64,000 nucleotides of DNA, taken from the NCBI GenBank assembly GCA_023662725.1, contig JAMPIL010000006.1:33229-97228 (forward strand), given 5' to 3'. Positions 1 to 9,077 of the stretch are shown here, piece by piece. This stretch comes from Ruminococcus flavefaciens (lineage in GTDB: Bacteria > Bacillota > Clostridia > Oscillospirales > Ruminococcaceae). The position numbers and the translations under genes were made by a program. The stretch's first letter is position 1. Each line of letters opens with the position of its first letter. A model generated the notes under the pieces. It made no database searches and was not told the DNA's origin. It saw nothing but the letters and a program-made list of their open reading frames with translations.

Positions 1-372
1 TCACTAAAAAATCTTATAAAAAATTCTTTTGCTCTCGCTTTTGTAGCAATGAAAAGTAATGTCATCATTTTATTAGTAACGATAGCGGTTATAGCAGGAA
101 TGCTTCTTATATTCAATTACGCTTTTCCGGTATTTATGCTTCTTCTTCCGTTTTTTCCGGCAGCGTTCCTTTGCTTTGTGACCTGTTTCAACAGTTATCC
201 TGTAATTCAAAAATATGTAATAAACCCATATTATACAAGTATCGGAGAGATAAACCCCGAACTTGACGAAGCATCCGACAAAGATGATGAAGAGGTTATT
301 TTTGAAGATATGGGCGGTAAAGAAAAGCCAATTGAAAAGCGTAAAAAAACAAAAGGAAAAAGAATTTCATAA
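1..372 (+). CDS. YesL/DUF624-like membrane protein, C-terminal part
   Basis: The reading frame is open from the first base, so the gene starts before the window; an internal Met lies at 49. The visible 123 residues contain two hydrophobic segments (roughly residues 22-40 and 45-60 of the visible part). An 'FNSYPVIQKYV' stretch follows, and the protein ends in an acidic then Lys-rich cytoplasmic tail. This order resembles the end of YesL/DUF624 membrane proteins, often found near carbohydrate uptake genes. The match is by general pattern, so the family call is moderate. A strong terminator follows directly. Confidence 0.5.
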   Translation, partial: SLKNLIKNSFALAFVAMKSNVIILLVTIAVIAGMLLIFNYAFPVFMLLLPFFPAAFLCFVTCFNSYPVIQKYVINPYYTSIGEINPELDEASDKDDEEVIFEDMGGKEKPIEKRKKTKGKRIS

Positions 373-380
373 TTTATTTT

Positions 381-421
381 GGCTGCCACAGAGAAGAAAT
401 AACTCTGTGGCAGCCTTTTTT
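381..421 (+). terminator. Rho-independent terminator after the YesL-like gene
   Basis: Perfect 13-bp stem GGCTGCCACAGAG / CTCTGTGGCAGCC with a short A-rich loop, followed by a T run (TTTTTT). It closes the upstream transcript. Confidence 0.93.
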
Positions 422-471
422 GTAATAACTTAAAGAAACAATTATTTTATGAAAAAAATTTTAGAAAAGTG

Positions 472-500
472 TTGACAATAGGAATTTTTTGTATTATAAT
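472..500 (+). promoter_or_regulatory. Consensus sigma-A promoter
   Basis: TTGACA at 472-477 and TATAAT at 495-500 with a 17-nt spacer: a perfect housekeeping promoter. The next gene on this strand starts only at 1416, so the transcript would begin with a leader of about 900 nt. Confidence 0.85.
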
Positions 501-506
501 ATAAAT

Positions 507-1400
507 AGAGATATAATAAAATTGTAGAACAATAAAAAAGGAAAACTAAACAAAACAAAAACAAAAACTAAAGTATTTATTGTTGGATAGACGTATTTGT
601 TTTCTTTTAGTTATGATAAAATAACATAAAAATTCAGTTTATTTGTTATTCCGAGCGGTTACGGTTTGATAATGTATCTTTCAGAAAAATATGCATACGC
701 TTTGCAGAATCTCTGAATCATAGATGGAAACTGGAAATTTTGTGATTAGAATATTAAGCTACAAGAAAAGATAAAACGTTTTTTATTATATTTTGTAATA
801 ATGTGATAAAAATATTCAAATTCATTACTTGTGAATGCTGTTGCATACGGTGGTTTACAGTGTTTGATTATTGGTTTGTTCTTTTTAAGATACGTCCCCG
901 TACTGAAGGAGTCTTTATAAGGAATCCTCTAAGATAAACTCTGTTTTTATCGGATGCATTACGGTTTGTTTGAAGTGTATTGTTTTTCAGACAACAGGCT
1001 GAACGTAAAAAGTATAAAAATACTTATTTTGTAACACTGGTTGGATCTCGTTGCAAGAGAGGAACTATGTTCGTTCAAAAGAAACAGTATTTAAAGCAGT
1101 TAAATGCTTTGAAGTGCTTGTATGTTTATATGATTTTCTGTTAAGCTATGTTTGATAAGTGTACATCGCAAGTAAGTTTTCTGAACATATTGTCATGAAT
1201 TTAATATAATATGAATTCAACATCGTGCTAAAGTAAAAAACAAATTATATGTGAGAACAACAAACAAATTTTCTTTCGCTGAATGCGTAAGGCTTTATTT
1301 TGCTGCGTGAAAAAATAAATACATATTTTCATAGGCACAAATAAACACAGTAACAAAGATATACAAACCGGATAACCGGAAAAGTGCAGAACAAAACTAT
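507..1400 (+). other. ~900-nt untranslated leader or possible non-coding RNA
   Basis: No convincing coding frame or Shine-Dalgarno-led ORF lies between the promoter at 472-500 and the gene at 1416. The stretch is AT-rich with scattered GC-containing islands and small potential hairpins, for example TCTC-GTTGCAA-GAGA near 1047-1061. I could not find tmRNA, RNase P, T-box or known riboswitch signature motifs by eye. It could be a long 5' leader, a structured RNA, or a decayed gene. Confidence 0.35.
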
Positions 1401-1415
1401 CGGAGGATACTAATA

Positions 1416-2381
1416 ATGGCAAGACTTAAATGGGGTCGAGTCTTTGCTGCGATGTTGGTACTTTCGGGAACCATATTTGCTGTTGACGGACTCCGAAGAG
1501 ATCTTTTTAAATCAAATACAAACAGTATTACTGTTGTAGGCGATTTTGTAAACGGAAATTCTGTTGAAAAAGATAATAGCAAGCAAATTGACGGGCAAAT
1601 CCATCTTGGAAATGAGTCACAGTCAACTACCGTTTTTGAGGGCGTTCAGAACTTGGGATTTTCAGAGCTTTCAGTTACTCCCTCGCTTTTATCATCCGGT
1701 AAGCTTGTTATAATTAACGACGAATATCCTGCAGGTGAATCAACTCCTTCCGGAATGGTTAATCTGCTTAAATATAAAAATGATTATTATAATGTTTTAA
1801 ATGAATCTGTAAAGCTGAATGAAGAAGCAGCTGAGGCCCTTAATCATATGATGGCTGATTATCATGAAGCAACAGGACTTACAGATTTTATCGTTTATGG
1901 AACAAATGATACTTTTACAGGAGATGGCTCTTGCTGCCCTGAATATTTCCCCGAATCGATAACGGGAAATACTATCGACCTTGCTTTAAACGCTTACGGA
2001 GGCATTATTGCTTTTGATGGGTTTGATGAAGAAGGGTGGATTGTAAAAAATTGCGAAAAATATGGATACATAGTAAGATACCCTGAAGGAAAAGAGAACC
2101 AAACTGGTCATAAATTCTGCCCATGGCATCTTCGCTATGTTGGCGATGTTCATGCTGCAATTATGAGTGAAAAGGATTATTCTCTTGAAGAATATATCAA
2201 CTTCCTTAAAAATTATAGTTATGACAATGTTTATTCATATATTTGCAATGGTATTGAGTATGAGATATACACTTCATCTGCTATTGGCGACGTAGCATCT
2301 GCTCGTGTGCCTATTTCCGGAAATTATTCCGTTTCCGGAGATAACATCGGAACATACATCATTACAACTGTTAAAAACTGA
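1416..2381 (+). CDS. VanY-like (peptidase M15B fold) exported protein, catalytic residues altered
   Basis: 321 residues with an N-terminal membrane anchor/signal segment (about residues 8-24), a low-complexity linker and a C-terminal domain like VanY D,D-carboxypeptidases. Active members have S-x-H-x-x-G-x-A-x-D and E-x-W-H. Here the first motif reads PESITGNTIDL, so the zinc-ligand His is Ser while the Asp is kept. The second reads CPWHLRYVG, so the catalytic Glu is Cys while the His is kept. About 60 residues extend past the usual domain end. It is probably a non-catalytic wall-binding or regulatory protein rather than an active peptidase. The intact homologue at 14974-15741 gives a direct comparison. 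RBS CGGAGGA precedes the ATG. Confidence 0.72.
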   Translation: MARLKWGRVFAAMLVLSGTIFAVDGLRRDLFKSNTNSITVVGDFVNGNSVEKDNSKQIDGQIHLGNESQSTTVFEGVQNLGFSELSVTPSLLSSGKLVIINDEYPAGESTPSGMVNLLKYKNDYYNVLNESVKLNEEAAEALNHMMADYHEATGLTDFIVYGTNDTFTGDGSCCPEYFPESITGNTIDLALNAYGGIIAFDGFDEEGWIVKNCEKYGYIVRYPEGKENQTGHKFCPWHLRYVGDVHAAIMSEKDYSLEEYINFLKNYSYDNVYSYICNGIEYEIYTSSAIGDVASARVPISGNYSVSGDNIGTYIITTVKN

Positions 2382-2402
2382 ACGAGTGTTAAATTGATTT
2401 CA

Positions 2403-2426
2403 GGCAGTCTGCGGACTGCCTTTTTT
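2403..2426 (+). terminator. Rho-independent terminator
   Basis: Stem GGCAGTC / GACTGCC with a 4-nt loop followed by TTTTTT, just after the VanY-like gene. Confidence 0.92.
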
Positions 2427-2475
2427 GTAATATCGTAAGACTATTGTTCATATATTAGGTTGTGAGGTGATCTGT

Positions 2476-3609
2476 ATGATAAAAAAACTAATAATTGTTT
2501 TATGTCCTTTTTTGATTCTATTTTCCCTTATTTCGGCTGGAAAAAAGAATGAAGATGATACGGTGGCCTCATCTTATATACTCATTGAATCCAACACGAA
2601 AACTGTTCTTGAGGAATACAACTCATGTAAAAGATTAAACGCCGGATATTTAAATAAGTTAATGTCTTTGCTGATTATCGCTGAAGATATTTCATCTGGT
2701 GAATATACACTTGACACTGAACTGACCGCTTCACAGTCGGTAAGTGGGATTAAGGGTTCATTGGTATGGCTTGAACCTGGGGACAAAATGAATGTTGAAG
2801 AACTTTTGAAAAGTGTTATAATTGGAAATGCCAACGATGCGCTAATCGTTCTCTCAGAACGTTCTGCCGGTTCAGCCGATGAGTTCGTTATGCATATGAA
2901 CAGCCGTGCATTTGATCTTGGACTTCGTGATACAGCTTTTTTTTCGCCGTATGGTTACTATGATGAACGTGAATATACAACAGCATATGATATAGCGATA
3001 ATTTGCTCTGAATTATCAAAATACGATTTTTTGCAGCCTTATTTCAAAACCTGGAGAGATTTTGTTCGTAACGGAACGGTTGAACTGGTAAATGAAAATA
3101 CGCTTGCAAGAACTTATCAGCATCACGCCGGATTTAAAGCTGCTCATTCTGAAGAGTCAGGCTATTGCATTGCTGAATGCGGAAAAAATGAAGACGGAAC
3201 AGCTTTTATTTCAGTTGTCCTTGGCGCCGAAAATGATGATGATTCTTTTAAAAAAGCAAAACAACTGATAAATAGCGGTTTTAGTAATTATAAGGTGACT
3301 GATTCCTATTTTCCTGATGAAATGATTAAGCCAATAAGAGTAAAAAATGGCGAAGAATCCGCTGTTGAACTTATTCTTGCCAAACAGGGAAATATTGTTG
3401 TTCCCAGGGGAACAAACTCACTTAGGATAATCTGCGTTTTCCCTGAATATCTTAATGCTCCGATAAAAAAAGAACAAAAAATCGGAACTGCAGTTTTTTA
3501 TAATGGAAAAAAGATTGTTTTTGAAACTGATGTTATTGCAAAAAACGATGTAAAAAAAATTTCCTTTGGGTTTGTATTAGAAAAAATATTAGTAAATATG
3601 ACAAAATAA
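2476..3609 (+). CDS. Serine D,D-carboxypeptidase-like (peptidase S11) protein lacking active-site motifs
   Basis: 377 residues with a signal peptide (about 1-22), a low-molecular-weight PBP-like S11 domain (about 30-275) and a C-terminal beta domain of the PBP5_C type. I chose the ATG at 2476 because GAGGTGA lies 5 nt upstream. The fold is recognisable, but each catalytic motif is changed. S-x-x-K reads YLNK (Ser to Tyr), S-x-N reads NAN, and K-T-G reads KAA. An acyl-enzyme at the usual Ser is therefore impossible. It is likely a pseudo-enzyme, perhaps binding peptidoglycan. It follows another degenerate DD-peptidase homologue. Start from GTG at 2467 is less likely. Confidence 0.75.
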   Translation: MIKKLIIVLCPFLILFSLISAGKKNEDDTVASSYILIESNTKTVLEEYNSCKRLNAGYLNKLMSLLIIAEDISSGEYTLDTELTASQSVSGIKGSLVWLEPGDKMNVEELLKSVIIGNANDALIVLSERSAGSADEFVMHMNSRAFDLGLRDTAFFSPYGYYDEREYTTAYDIAIICSELSKYDFLQPYFKTWRDFVRNGTVELVNENTLARTYQHHAGFKAAHSEESGYCIAECGKNEDGTAFISVVLGAENDDDSFKKAKQLINSGFSNYKVTDSYFPDEMIKPIRVKNGEESAVELILAKQGNIVVPRGTNSLRIICVFPEYLNAPIKKEQKIGTAVFYNGKKIVFETDVIAKNDVKKISFGFVLEKILVNMTK

Positions 3610-3663
3610 AACTGTTGAAAATATATCGAATGTACAAATGTTTGAATAATCTTGCAAAGGGAC

Positions 3664-3692
3664 TTGAAAAATTTCTTAAAATATAGTATCAT
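3664..3692 (+). promoter_or_regulatory. Promoter of pgi
   Basis: TTGAAA (3664-3669) - 17 nt - TATCAT (3687-3692). The -35 region and adjoining bases (ACTTGAAAAATTTCTTAAAA) nearly match the pgk promoter at 25210-25228. Confidence 0.65.
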
Positions 3693-3749
3693 AAAGATGG
3701 TAATTTATATTTGCACAGAGCAATCTGTACATATTGGAGGTAATTTTAA

Positions 3750-5084
3750 ATGTCTTTAAAACTTAACACCAAATATCTGAAGGATTATATTAATTCTGAT
3801 GAAATGACAGGTATCAAGGCGCAGATTGAAGCTGCGGCTGAATCCCTTCATAATAAAAGCGGTCTTGGAAATGATTTCCTTGGATGGGTTGAACTCCCAA
3901 CAAGTTACGATAAGGAAGAATTCGCAAGAATCAAAGCTGCCGCTGAAAAGATCAAGTCAAATTCCGATATTCTTATCGTAATCGGTATTGGCGGTTCATA
4001 TCTCGGCGCAAGAGCTGCTATTGAGCTTCTTAAATCGCCTCTTTACAACAATATCAAGAAGGATACTCCTGATATTTACTATGTTGGAAACAGCATTAAT
4101 CCAAGTTATCTTAATGAGATAATCGCTCTTTGCGAGGGAAAAGATTTTTCCGTAAACGTTATTTCAAAGTCCGGTACAACAACAGAACCCGCTCTTGCTT
4201 TCCGTATTTTCAAGAAAATGGTTGAAGATAAATATGGTAAGGACGGTGCTAAAGAGAGAATCTTTGCTACAACTGATAAGGCAAGAGGGACTCTTAAAAA
4301 TCTTTCTGATGCTGAAGGTTATGAAACATTCGTTATTCCGGATGACGTTGGCGGACGTTTTTCTGTTCTTACAGCTGTTGGTCTGCTTCCAATCGCTGTT
4401 GCCGGATGCGACATTGATGCTCTTATGAAAGGTGCTGCAAAAGCACAGGCTGATTTCTGTGCTGATTTTGACAACAATGACTGTTATCAGTATGCAGCTC
4501 TTAGAAATATCCTTTACAGAAAGGGTAAGTCTGTTGAAATGCTTGTTTCCTACGATCCGAGTTTCGTTATGATGTCTGAATGGTATAAGCAGCTCTTCGG
4601 CGAAAGCGAGGGCAAGGATAACAAGGGAATATTCCCATCAGCTGCTGTTTTTTCAACTGATCTTCACTCCATGGGTCAGTATATTCAAGATGGTGCAAGA
4701 ATTCTTTTTGAAACAGTTGTTGATATAAAGAACCCTAAAACGGATCTCTTCCTTGAGCCGGATGCTGAAAACCTTGACGGTCTTAATTTCCTTACAAACC
4801 AAAATATGTCTGTTGTAAATAGAAAGGCTTTTGAGGGTACTGTTCTTGCTCATACTGAAGGTGGAGTTCCGAATATTATTCTTGAACTTGAAGATATCAC
4901 AGAAGAGAGCGTTGGATACATGATTTATTTCTTTGAAAAAGCTTGTGCAATTTCAGGTTATGTTCTAGGAGTTAATCCTTTCAATCAGCCTGGCGTTGAG
5001 AGTTATAAATCAAATATGTTCGCTCTTCTTGGAAAACCAGGTTACGAGGGCGCAAAAGCTGCTCTTGAAGCAAAGCTCGGTTAA
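3750..5084 (+). CDS. pgi: Glucose-6-phosphate isomerase
   Basis: 444 residues, full length for the short bacterial/Firmicute form. It interconverts glucose 6-phosphate and fructose 6-phosphate in the cytoplasm. Visible landmarks are the sugar-phosphate loop [10 protein letters not shown] (about 80-90), the SIS-domain motif [14 protein letters not shown] (about 138-151), and the PGI signature [17 protein letters not shown] (about 198-214). It has its own promoter and RBS (TTGGAGG). Other glycolytic genes (pgk, tpiA, gpmI, pfk) lie 21-29 kb downstream. Confidence 0.97.
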   Translation: MSLKLNTKYLKDYINSDEMTGIKAQIEAAAESLHNKSGLGNDFLGWVELPTSYDKEEFARIKAAAEKIKSNSDILIVIGIGGSYLGARAAIELLKSPLYNNIKKDTPDIYYVGNSINPSYLNEIIALCEGKDFSVNVISKSGTTTEPALAFRIFKKMVEDKYGKDGAKERIFATTDKARGTLKNLSDAEGYETFVIPDDVGGRFSVLTAVGLLPIAVAGCDIDALMKGAAKAQADFCADFDNNDCYQYAALRNILYRKGKSVEMLVSYDPSFVMMSEWYKQLFGESEGKDNKGIFPSAAVFSTDLHSMGQYIQDGARILFETVVDIKNPKTDLFLEPDAENLDGLNFLTNQNMSVVNRKAFEGTVLAHTEGGVPNIILELEDITEESVGYMIYFFEKACAISGYVLGVNPFNQPGVESYKSNMFALLGKPGYEGAKAALEAKLG

Positions 5085-5152
5085 TCCGGCTTAGCAATAT
5101 ATCTTAGCAATTAATATTTCACACTGCTGCACAGCAATGGAAGGAGTAAATT

Positions 5153-5560
5153 ATGATTAAACTTATTACAGGAAAAAAGGGTACAGGAAAAACTAAAATT
5201 CTTATCGAACAGATCAATGACGCTGTTAAATCTACAAACGGCAATCTTGTTTGTATCGAAAAAGGCGATAATATCAGACGTTCTATCAGCTTCAGAGTAA
5301 GATGGTGCGATACTGAAAGCTTTGCTATCGAGGGTTATGACGCTTTCTATGGTTTCGTTGCAGGTATGCTCGCAGGAAACTTTGATATACAGGATGTTTT
5401 TGTTGACGGAATCCTTAAAATCGGCGGACGCGATTATGACGCATTCGGTACTCTTCTTGAAAAACTGGACAAGCTTACAGGAAATGATGCAACTGTTGTA
5501 TTTACAGTTTCTGCTGATGCAGAAGAACTTCCTGAGAGCGTTAAGCAGTTTATCAGATAA
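5153..5560 (+). CDS. Small P-loop protein of unknown function
   Basis: 135 residues beginning with a clear Walker A motif GKKGTGKTK at residues 7-15. Late hydrophobic strands suggest a Walker B-like position (TVVFTVSAD, about 113-121). No other domain is visible, and the length is short for a full ATPase. RBS AAGGAG stands 7 nt before the ATG. It lies alone between pgi and the DUF177-rpmF pair. I do not recognise a named family; a nucleotide-binding role is inferred from the P-loop only. Confidence 0.7.
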   Translation: MIKLITGKKGTGKTKILIEQINDAVKSTNGNLVCIEKGDNIRRSISFRVRWCDTESFAIEGYDAFYGFVAGMLAGNFDIQDVFVDGILKIGGRDYDAFGTLLEKLDKLTGNDATVVFTVSADAEELPESVKQFIR

Positions 5561-5596
5561 TTTATAAGAAAAAAATTGCTTTTTTACAATGAACTA

Positions 5597-5625
5597 TTGA
5601 CATATTGTGTCAATTAGTGTATAAT
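5597..5625 (+). promoter_or_regulatory. Promoter of the DUF177-rpmF operon
   Basis: TTGACA (5597-5602) - 17 nt - TATAAT (5620-5625), consensus at every position. Confidence 0.85.
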
Positions 5626-5655
5626 AAAATTTGTAATGCTCTAAGGATTTAAAAT

Positions 5656-6102
5656 ATGAAGATTTATTTAAAACAGCTTTTCAATATTGTCGGAGAATCA
5701 AAAAATATTGAATATAGCATTGCGGCAGATGAATTATCTGATATAAAAGGATATGATTTCAGCTCGCCTGTTGAGATAAATGGAAGGATCTTTAATAAAG
5801 CCGGTATAGTTTATCTTGAATATTCCATTGATTTTTCCCTTTTTATCACTTGTGACAGATGTCTTAAAGAGTTAGTAAGGGCTTATCACTTTGATTGCGA
5901 CCATATTGTCGTTCCTTCGATCAGCGGCGATAATGATGAATATATCGTTGCCGACAGTGAGAGCATTGAACTGAATGAAATTGCCGTTACGGATTTACTT
6001 CTTCAGCTTCCAACTAAAAATCTTTGCAAGAATGATTGTAAAGGTCTTTGTATGGTTTGCGGATGCGATTTGAATGAGTCCGAATGCAATTGTCTAAATT
6101 AA
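5656..6102 (+). CDS. DUF177 / YceD family protein
   Basis: 148 residues. The CDRCLKEL motif (about 74-81) and C-terminal Cys cluster CKNDCKGLCMVCG (about 128-140) are typical of the YceD/DUF177 family. In bacteria this family is almost always encoded just before rpmF, as here, and is linked to 23S rRNA/ribosome biogenesis. The gap to rpmF is 34 nt and both follow one consensus promoter. Confidence 0.88.
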   Translation: MKIYLKQLFNIVGESKNIEYSIAADELSDIKGYDFSSPVEINGRIFNKAGIVYLEYSIDFSLFITCDRCLKELVRAYHFDCDHIVVPSISGDNDEYIVADSESIELNEIAVTDLLLQLPTKNLCKNDCKGLCMVCGCDLNESECNCLN

Positions 6103-6136
6103 ACTGAGCAGTGATGCTCTGTAAGGAGGTGCCATA

Positions 6137-6322
6137 ATGGCTGTACCAAAGAGAAAAACTTCCAAGGCAAGACGTGATAAAAGACGTTCTGCTGTATGGA
6201 AGCTGGATGTGCCGGCAATGTCTAAGTGCGATAACTGCGGTGCGTACAAGGCTCCGCATAAGGTTTGCAAAAACTGCGGTTTCTATAAGGGCGTTGAGGT
6301 TCTTAAGTTGGACGCTGAATAA
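6137..6322 (+). CDS. rpmF: 50S ribosomal protein L32
   Basis: 61 residues starting [17 protein letters not shown], the L32 N-terminus. It has the zinc-binding CDNCG ... CKNCG pair (Cys form). RBS AAGGAGGTG lies 6 nt upstream. Confidence 0.97.
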   Translation: MAVPKRKTSKARRDKRRSAVWKLDVPAMSKCDNCGAYKAPHKVCKNCGFYKGVEVLKLDAE

Positions 6323-6341
6323 TCAGCTTAACATGACTAAT

Positions 6342-6376
6342 GAGAAGGAGAGGAGGAGTATTCCTTCTCTCCTTTT
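6342..6376 (+). terminator. Probable terminator after rpmF
   Basis: GAGAAGGA (6342-6349) pairs with TCCTTCTC (6362-6369), followed by TCCTTTTTC. The loop is purine-rich; termination may be partial. Confidence 0.6.
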
Positions 6377-6397
6377 TCTAAGGCTGGAGCGATTTAT

Positions 6398-7699
6398 ATG
6401 ATTAAAATAAATAATGTTATTACTGATTCTCCGGCGGATAAATGCGGCATTATCAAGGGAGATTTTCTCATTAAAATCAATCGGCATGAAATCAAGGATG
6501 TTCTTGACTATATGTTTTATGCCGCCGAAATCAATCCCACTATTGAAATATTGCGTGATTCGCAAACTTTAAGCTTTGTTGCAAAAAAAGATGAATACGA
6601 CGATCTCGGCATTGAAGCTGAAACTTTTCTTATGGACAGCAAGCAATCTTGCAGAAATAAATGTGTTTTTTGCTTCATAGATCAGATGCCGCCGAATATG
6701 CGTAAAACTCTGTATTTCAAAGATGACGATGCACGCTTATCCTTTCTTCAGGGAAATTATGTTACTCTCACTAATCTTGAACAAGTGGATATTGATCGTA
6801 TTATCCAGATGAAACTTAATATCAACGTTTCGGTTCATACAACAAATCCAGAGCTGCGTGTCAAGATGATGAACAACCGCTTTGCTGGCGAAAAACTGAA
6901 ATATATTCGTCAGCTTGCAGAAAATGGAATCAAGCTCAATTGTCAGATCGTCTGCTGTCCCGGACTTAATGACGGCGATGAACTCAGACGCTCACTTCAT
7001 GATCTTAGCGAGCTTATGCCAAATATAAGCAGTATGGCAGTTGTACCGGTTGGACTGACAAAGTTTCGTGAGAATCTTTTTCCGCTTAAAACTTTCAATA
7101 AAGAAACTGCCGGAGAAACTATCGACATCATTGAAGAATTTCAGTGTATTCTCCTTGAAAAATTCGGAACAAGAACCGTTTTTCCCTCGGATGAATTTTA
7201 TCTTATAGCTGAAAGGGATATACCGCAAGCTGAGTTTTACGAGGATTATCCGCAGTATGAAAATGGTGTTGGAATGCTTCGTTCGCTTATGGATGAATTT
7301 GAAAATGCTCTTGAAAATGCAGAGTGGGAAGGTGAAAAACGTCATGTTTCTATCGCTACAGGATATTCTCCATACCCGATAATAAGACAGCTGGCAGAAG
7401 CTGCAATGGAGAAATTTCCACTGCTTAAATGCGACGTTTATCCAATTCGCAATAATTTTTTTGGTGATTCTATAACAGTTACCGGACTTATCACCGCAAA
7501 AGATCTTATCGCTCAGCTTAAAGAAAAAAATCTTGGGGAGGTTCTTCTTATTTCCTCGGCAATGCTTATGATCAATTCTGATGTTTTTCTTGACGATTTG
7601 ACAATTGCTGATGTTGAAGAAGCATTAAATATACGGATTAAATCAGTAAACAATGACGGTTACGACCTTTTGGATGCCATCATGGGTATTGAATGGTAA
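6398..7699 (+). CDS. PDZ - radical SAM - DUF512 protein
   Basis: 433 residues. An N-terminal PDZ-like segment (SPADKCGIIKGDFLIKIN, about 9-26) precedes a Cys motif CRNKCVFCFIDQMP (about 85-98). C-x3-C-x2-C is the radical SAM [4Fe-4S] site. The rest matches the DUF512 family found in nearly all Clostridia and often adjacent to der. The reaction is not established. It is followed by der with a 49-nt gap. Confidence 0.88.
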   Translation: MIKINNVITDSPADKCGIIKGDFLIKINRHEIKDVLDYMFYAAEINPTIEILRDSQTLSFVAKKDEYDDLGIEAETFLMDSKQSCRNKCVFCFIDQMPPNMRKTLYFKDDDARLSFLQGNYVTLTNLEQVDIDRIIQMKLNINVSVHTTNPELRVKMMNNRFAGEKLKYIRQLAENGIKLNCQIVCCPGLNDGDELRRSLHDLSELMPNISSMAVVPVGLTKFRENLFPLKTFNKETAGETIDIIEEFQCILLEKFGTRTVFPSDEFYLIAERDIPQAEFYEDYPQYENGVGMLRSLMDEFENALENAEWEGEKRHVSIATGYSPYPIIRQLAEAAMEKFPLLKCDVYPIRNNFFGDSITVTGLITAKDLIAQLKEKNLGEVLLISSAMLMINSDVFLDDLTIADVEEALNIRIKSVNNDGYDLLDAIMGIEW

Positions 7700-7748
7700 T
7701 AATACTCTATATGCAAATACATTGAACAAAGAAAGGGGATGTTGTAAT

Positions 7749-9077
7749 ATGTCTATACCAATTATTGCGGTCGTTGGAAGACCAAATGTAGGAAAATCGA
7801 CTCTTTTCAATAAGCTTATCGGTCAACGACTTTCTATTGTTGAAGATACGCCCGGCGTTACCCGTGATCGTATCTACTCCAAATGCGAATGGAGAGGAAA
7901 GGAGTTTATGGTTGTTGACACAGGAGGTATCGAACCCGACAGCAACGACGTTATCCTTGCACAAATGCGCCGTCAATCCGAACTTGCAATCGAAAAAGCA
8001 GATGTTATCGTTTTCGTTACAGATATAAGATGCGGAGTTACTGCCGATGATTACGCTGTTGCGCAGATGCTTCTCAAAAGCGGCAAGCCTGTGGTTCTCG
8101 CTGTTAATAAATGTGATACGCTTGGCGAACCTCCTATGGAACTTTATGAATTCTATAATCTTGGTCTCGGAGATCCATATCCAATTTCATCGGTTCATGG
8201 TCATGGAACAGGCGATATGCTTGATACTATTTACGATTTTCTTCCCGATATTCAGGCAGAAGAATATGATGAGGAATATATCAAGGTCGCTGTTATCGGA
8301 AAACCGAATGCCGGAAAATCTTCGCTTATAAACAAAATTGCCGGTGAGGATCGTGTTATTGTATCCAATATTGCAGGAACAACTCGTGATTCAACAGATA
8401 CAGTTATTGAAAATGAATATGGGAAATTTGTATTTATTGATACTGCCGGAATCAGAAAAAAGTCTAAGGTTACTGAGAAGATCGAGCACTACAGTGTCCT
8501 CAGAGCTTATATGGCAGTCGATCGTGCAGATGTCTGCGTTATTATGCTTGATGCGTCGGAAGGATTTACCGAACAAGATTCAAAGGTCGCCGGATATGCG
8601 CATGAACAGGGAAAAGCCTGTGTCGTTGCAGTTAATAAATGGGATCTTATCGAAAAGAACGACAAAACCATGCAAGAATTCAGGACTAAGCTTGAAAATG
8701 ATTTCAGTTTTATGTCTTATGTTCCGTTTGTATTTATTTCGGCAAAAACAGGACAGAGAATCAACAAGCTTTACGAGCTTATAAAGTTCACATATGGTCA
8801 GAACAGCATGAGAATTTCAACAGGAATGCTTAACGATGTTCTTGCATATGCTACAACAAGAGTTCAGCCGCCTTCTGATAAAGGCAGACGATTGAAAATA
8901 TACTATATCACTCAGCCTTCAACAAAGCCGCCCACGTTCGTTATATTTGTAAACAGGGCAGACCTGTTCCATTTTTCTTACAGAAGATACATTGAAAATC
9001 AAATTCGCTCTACATTCGGACTTGAAGGAACTCCTGTTAGGTTTATCGTAAGAGAGCGGGGAGGGAATGACAAATAA
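7749..9077 (+). CDS. der: Ribosome-assembly GTPase Der (EngA)
   Basis: 442 residues. There are two tandem G domains: GRPNVGKST (9-17), DTGG and NKCD in the first, then GKPNAGKSS (about 183-191), DTAG and NKWD in the second. A C-terminal KH-like domain follows. It acts in 50S subunit maturation. I chose the ATG at 7749 because AAAGGGGATG precedes it and the protein then begins MSIPIIAVVGRPNVG as in the family; an in-frame ATG at 7653 lies inside the previous gene. The stop overlaps the plsY start by 1 nt. Confidence 0.96.
   Translation: MSIPIIAVVGRPNVGKSTLFNKLIGQRLSIVEDTPGVTRDRIYSKCEWRGKEFMVVDTGGIEPDSNDVILAQMRRQSELAIEKADVIVFVTDIRCGVTADDYAVAQMLLKSGKPVVLAVNKCDTLGEPPMELYEFYNLGLGDPYPISSVHGHGTGDMLDTIYDFLPDIQAEEYDEEYIKVAVIGKPNAGKSSLINKIAGEDRVIVSNIAGTTRDSTDTVIENEYGKFVFIDTAGIRKKSKVTEKIEHYSVLRAYMAVDRADVCVIMLDASEGFTEQDSKVAGYAHEQGKACVVAVNKWDLIEKNDKTMQEFRTKLENDFSFMSYVPFVFISAKTGQRINKLYELIKFTYGQNSMRISTGMLNDVLAYATTRVQPPSDKGRRLKIYYITQPSTKPPTFVIFVNRADLFHFSYRRYIENQIRSTFGLEGTPVRFIVRERGGNDK

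Noticed and set aside
500-1415. tmRNA, RNase P, T-box or known riboswitch in the long leader
   Set aside because: No CCA end, no tag reading frame, no T-box anticodon-binding bulge motif or other conserved core seen.
7653-7748. Upstream start for der
   Set aside because: It lies inside the previous gene and gives a 32-residue extension not seen in Der; ATG 7749 has a proper RBS.
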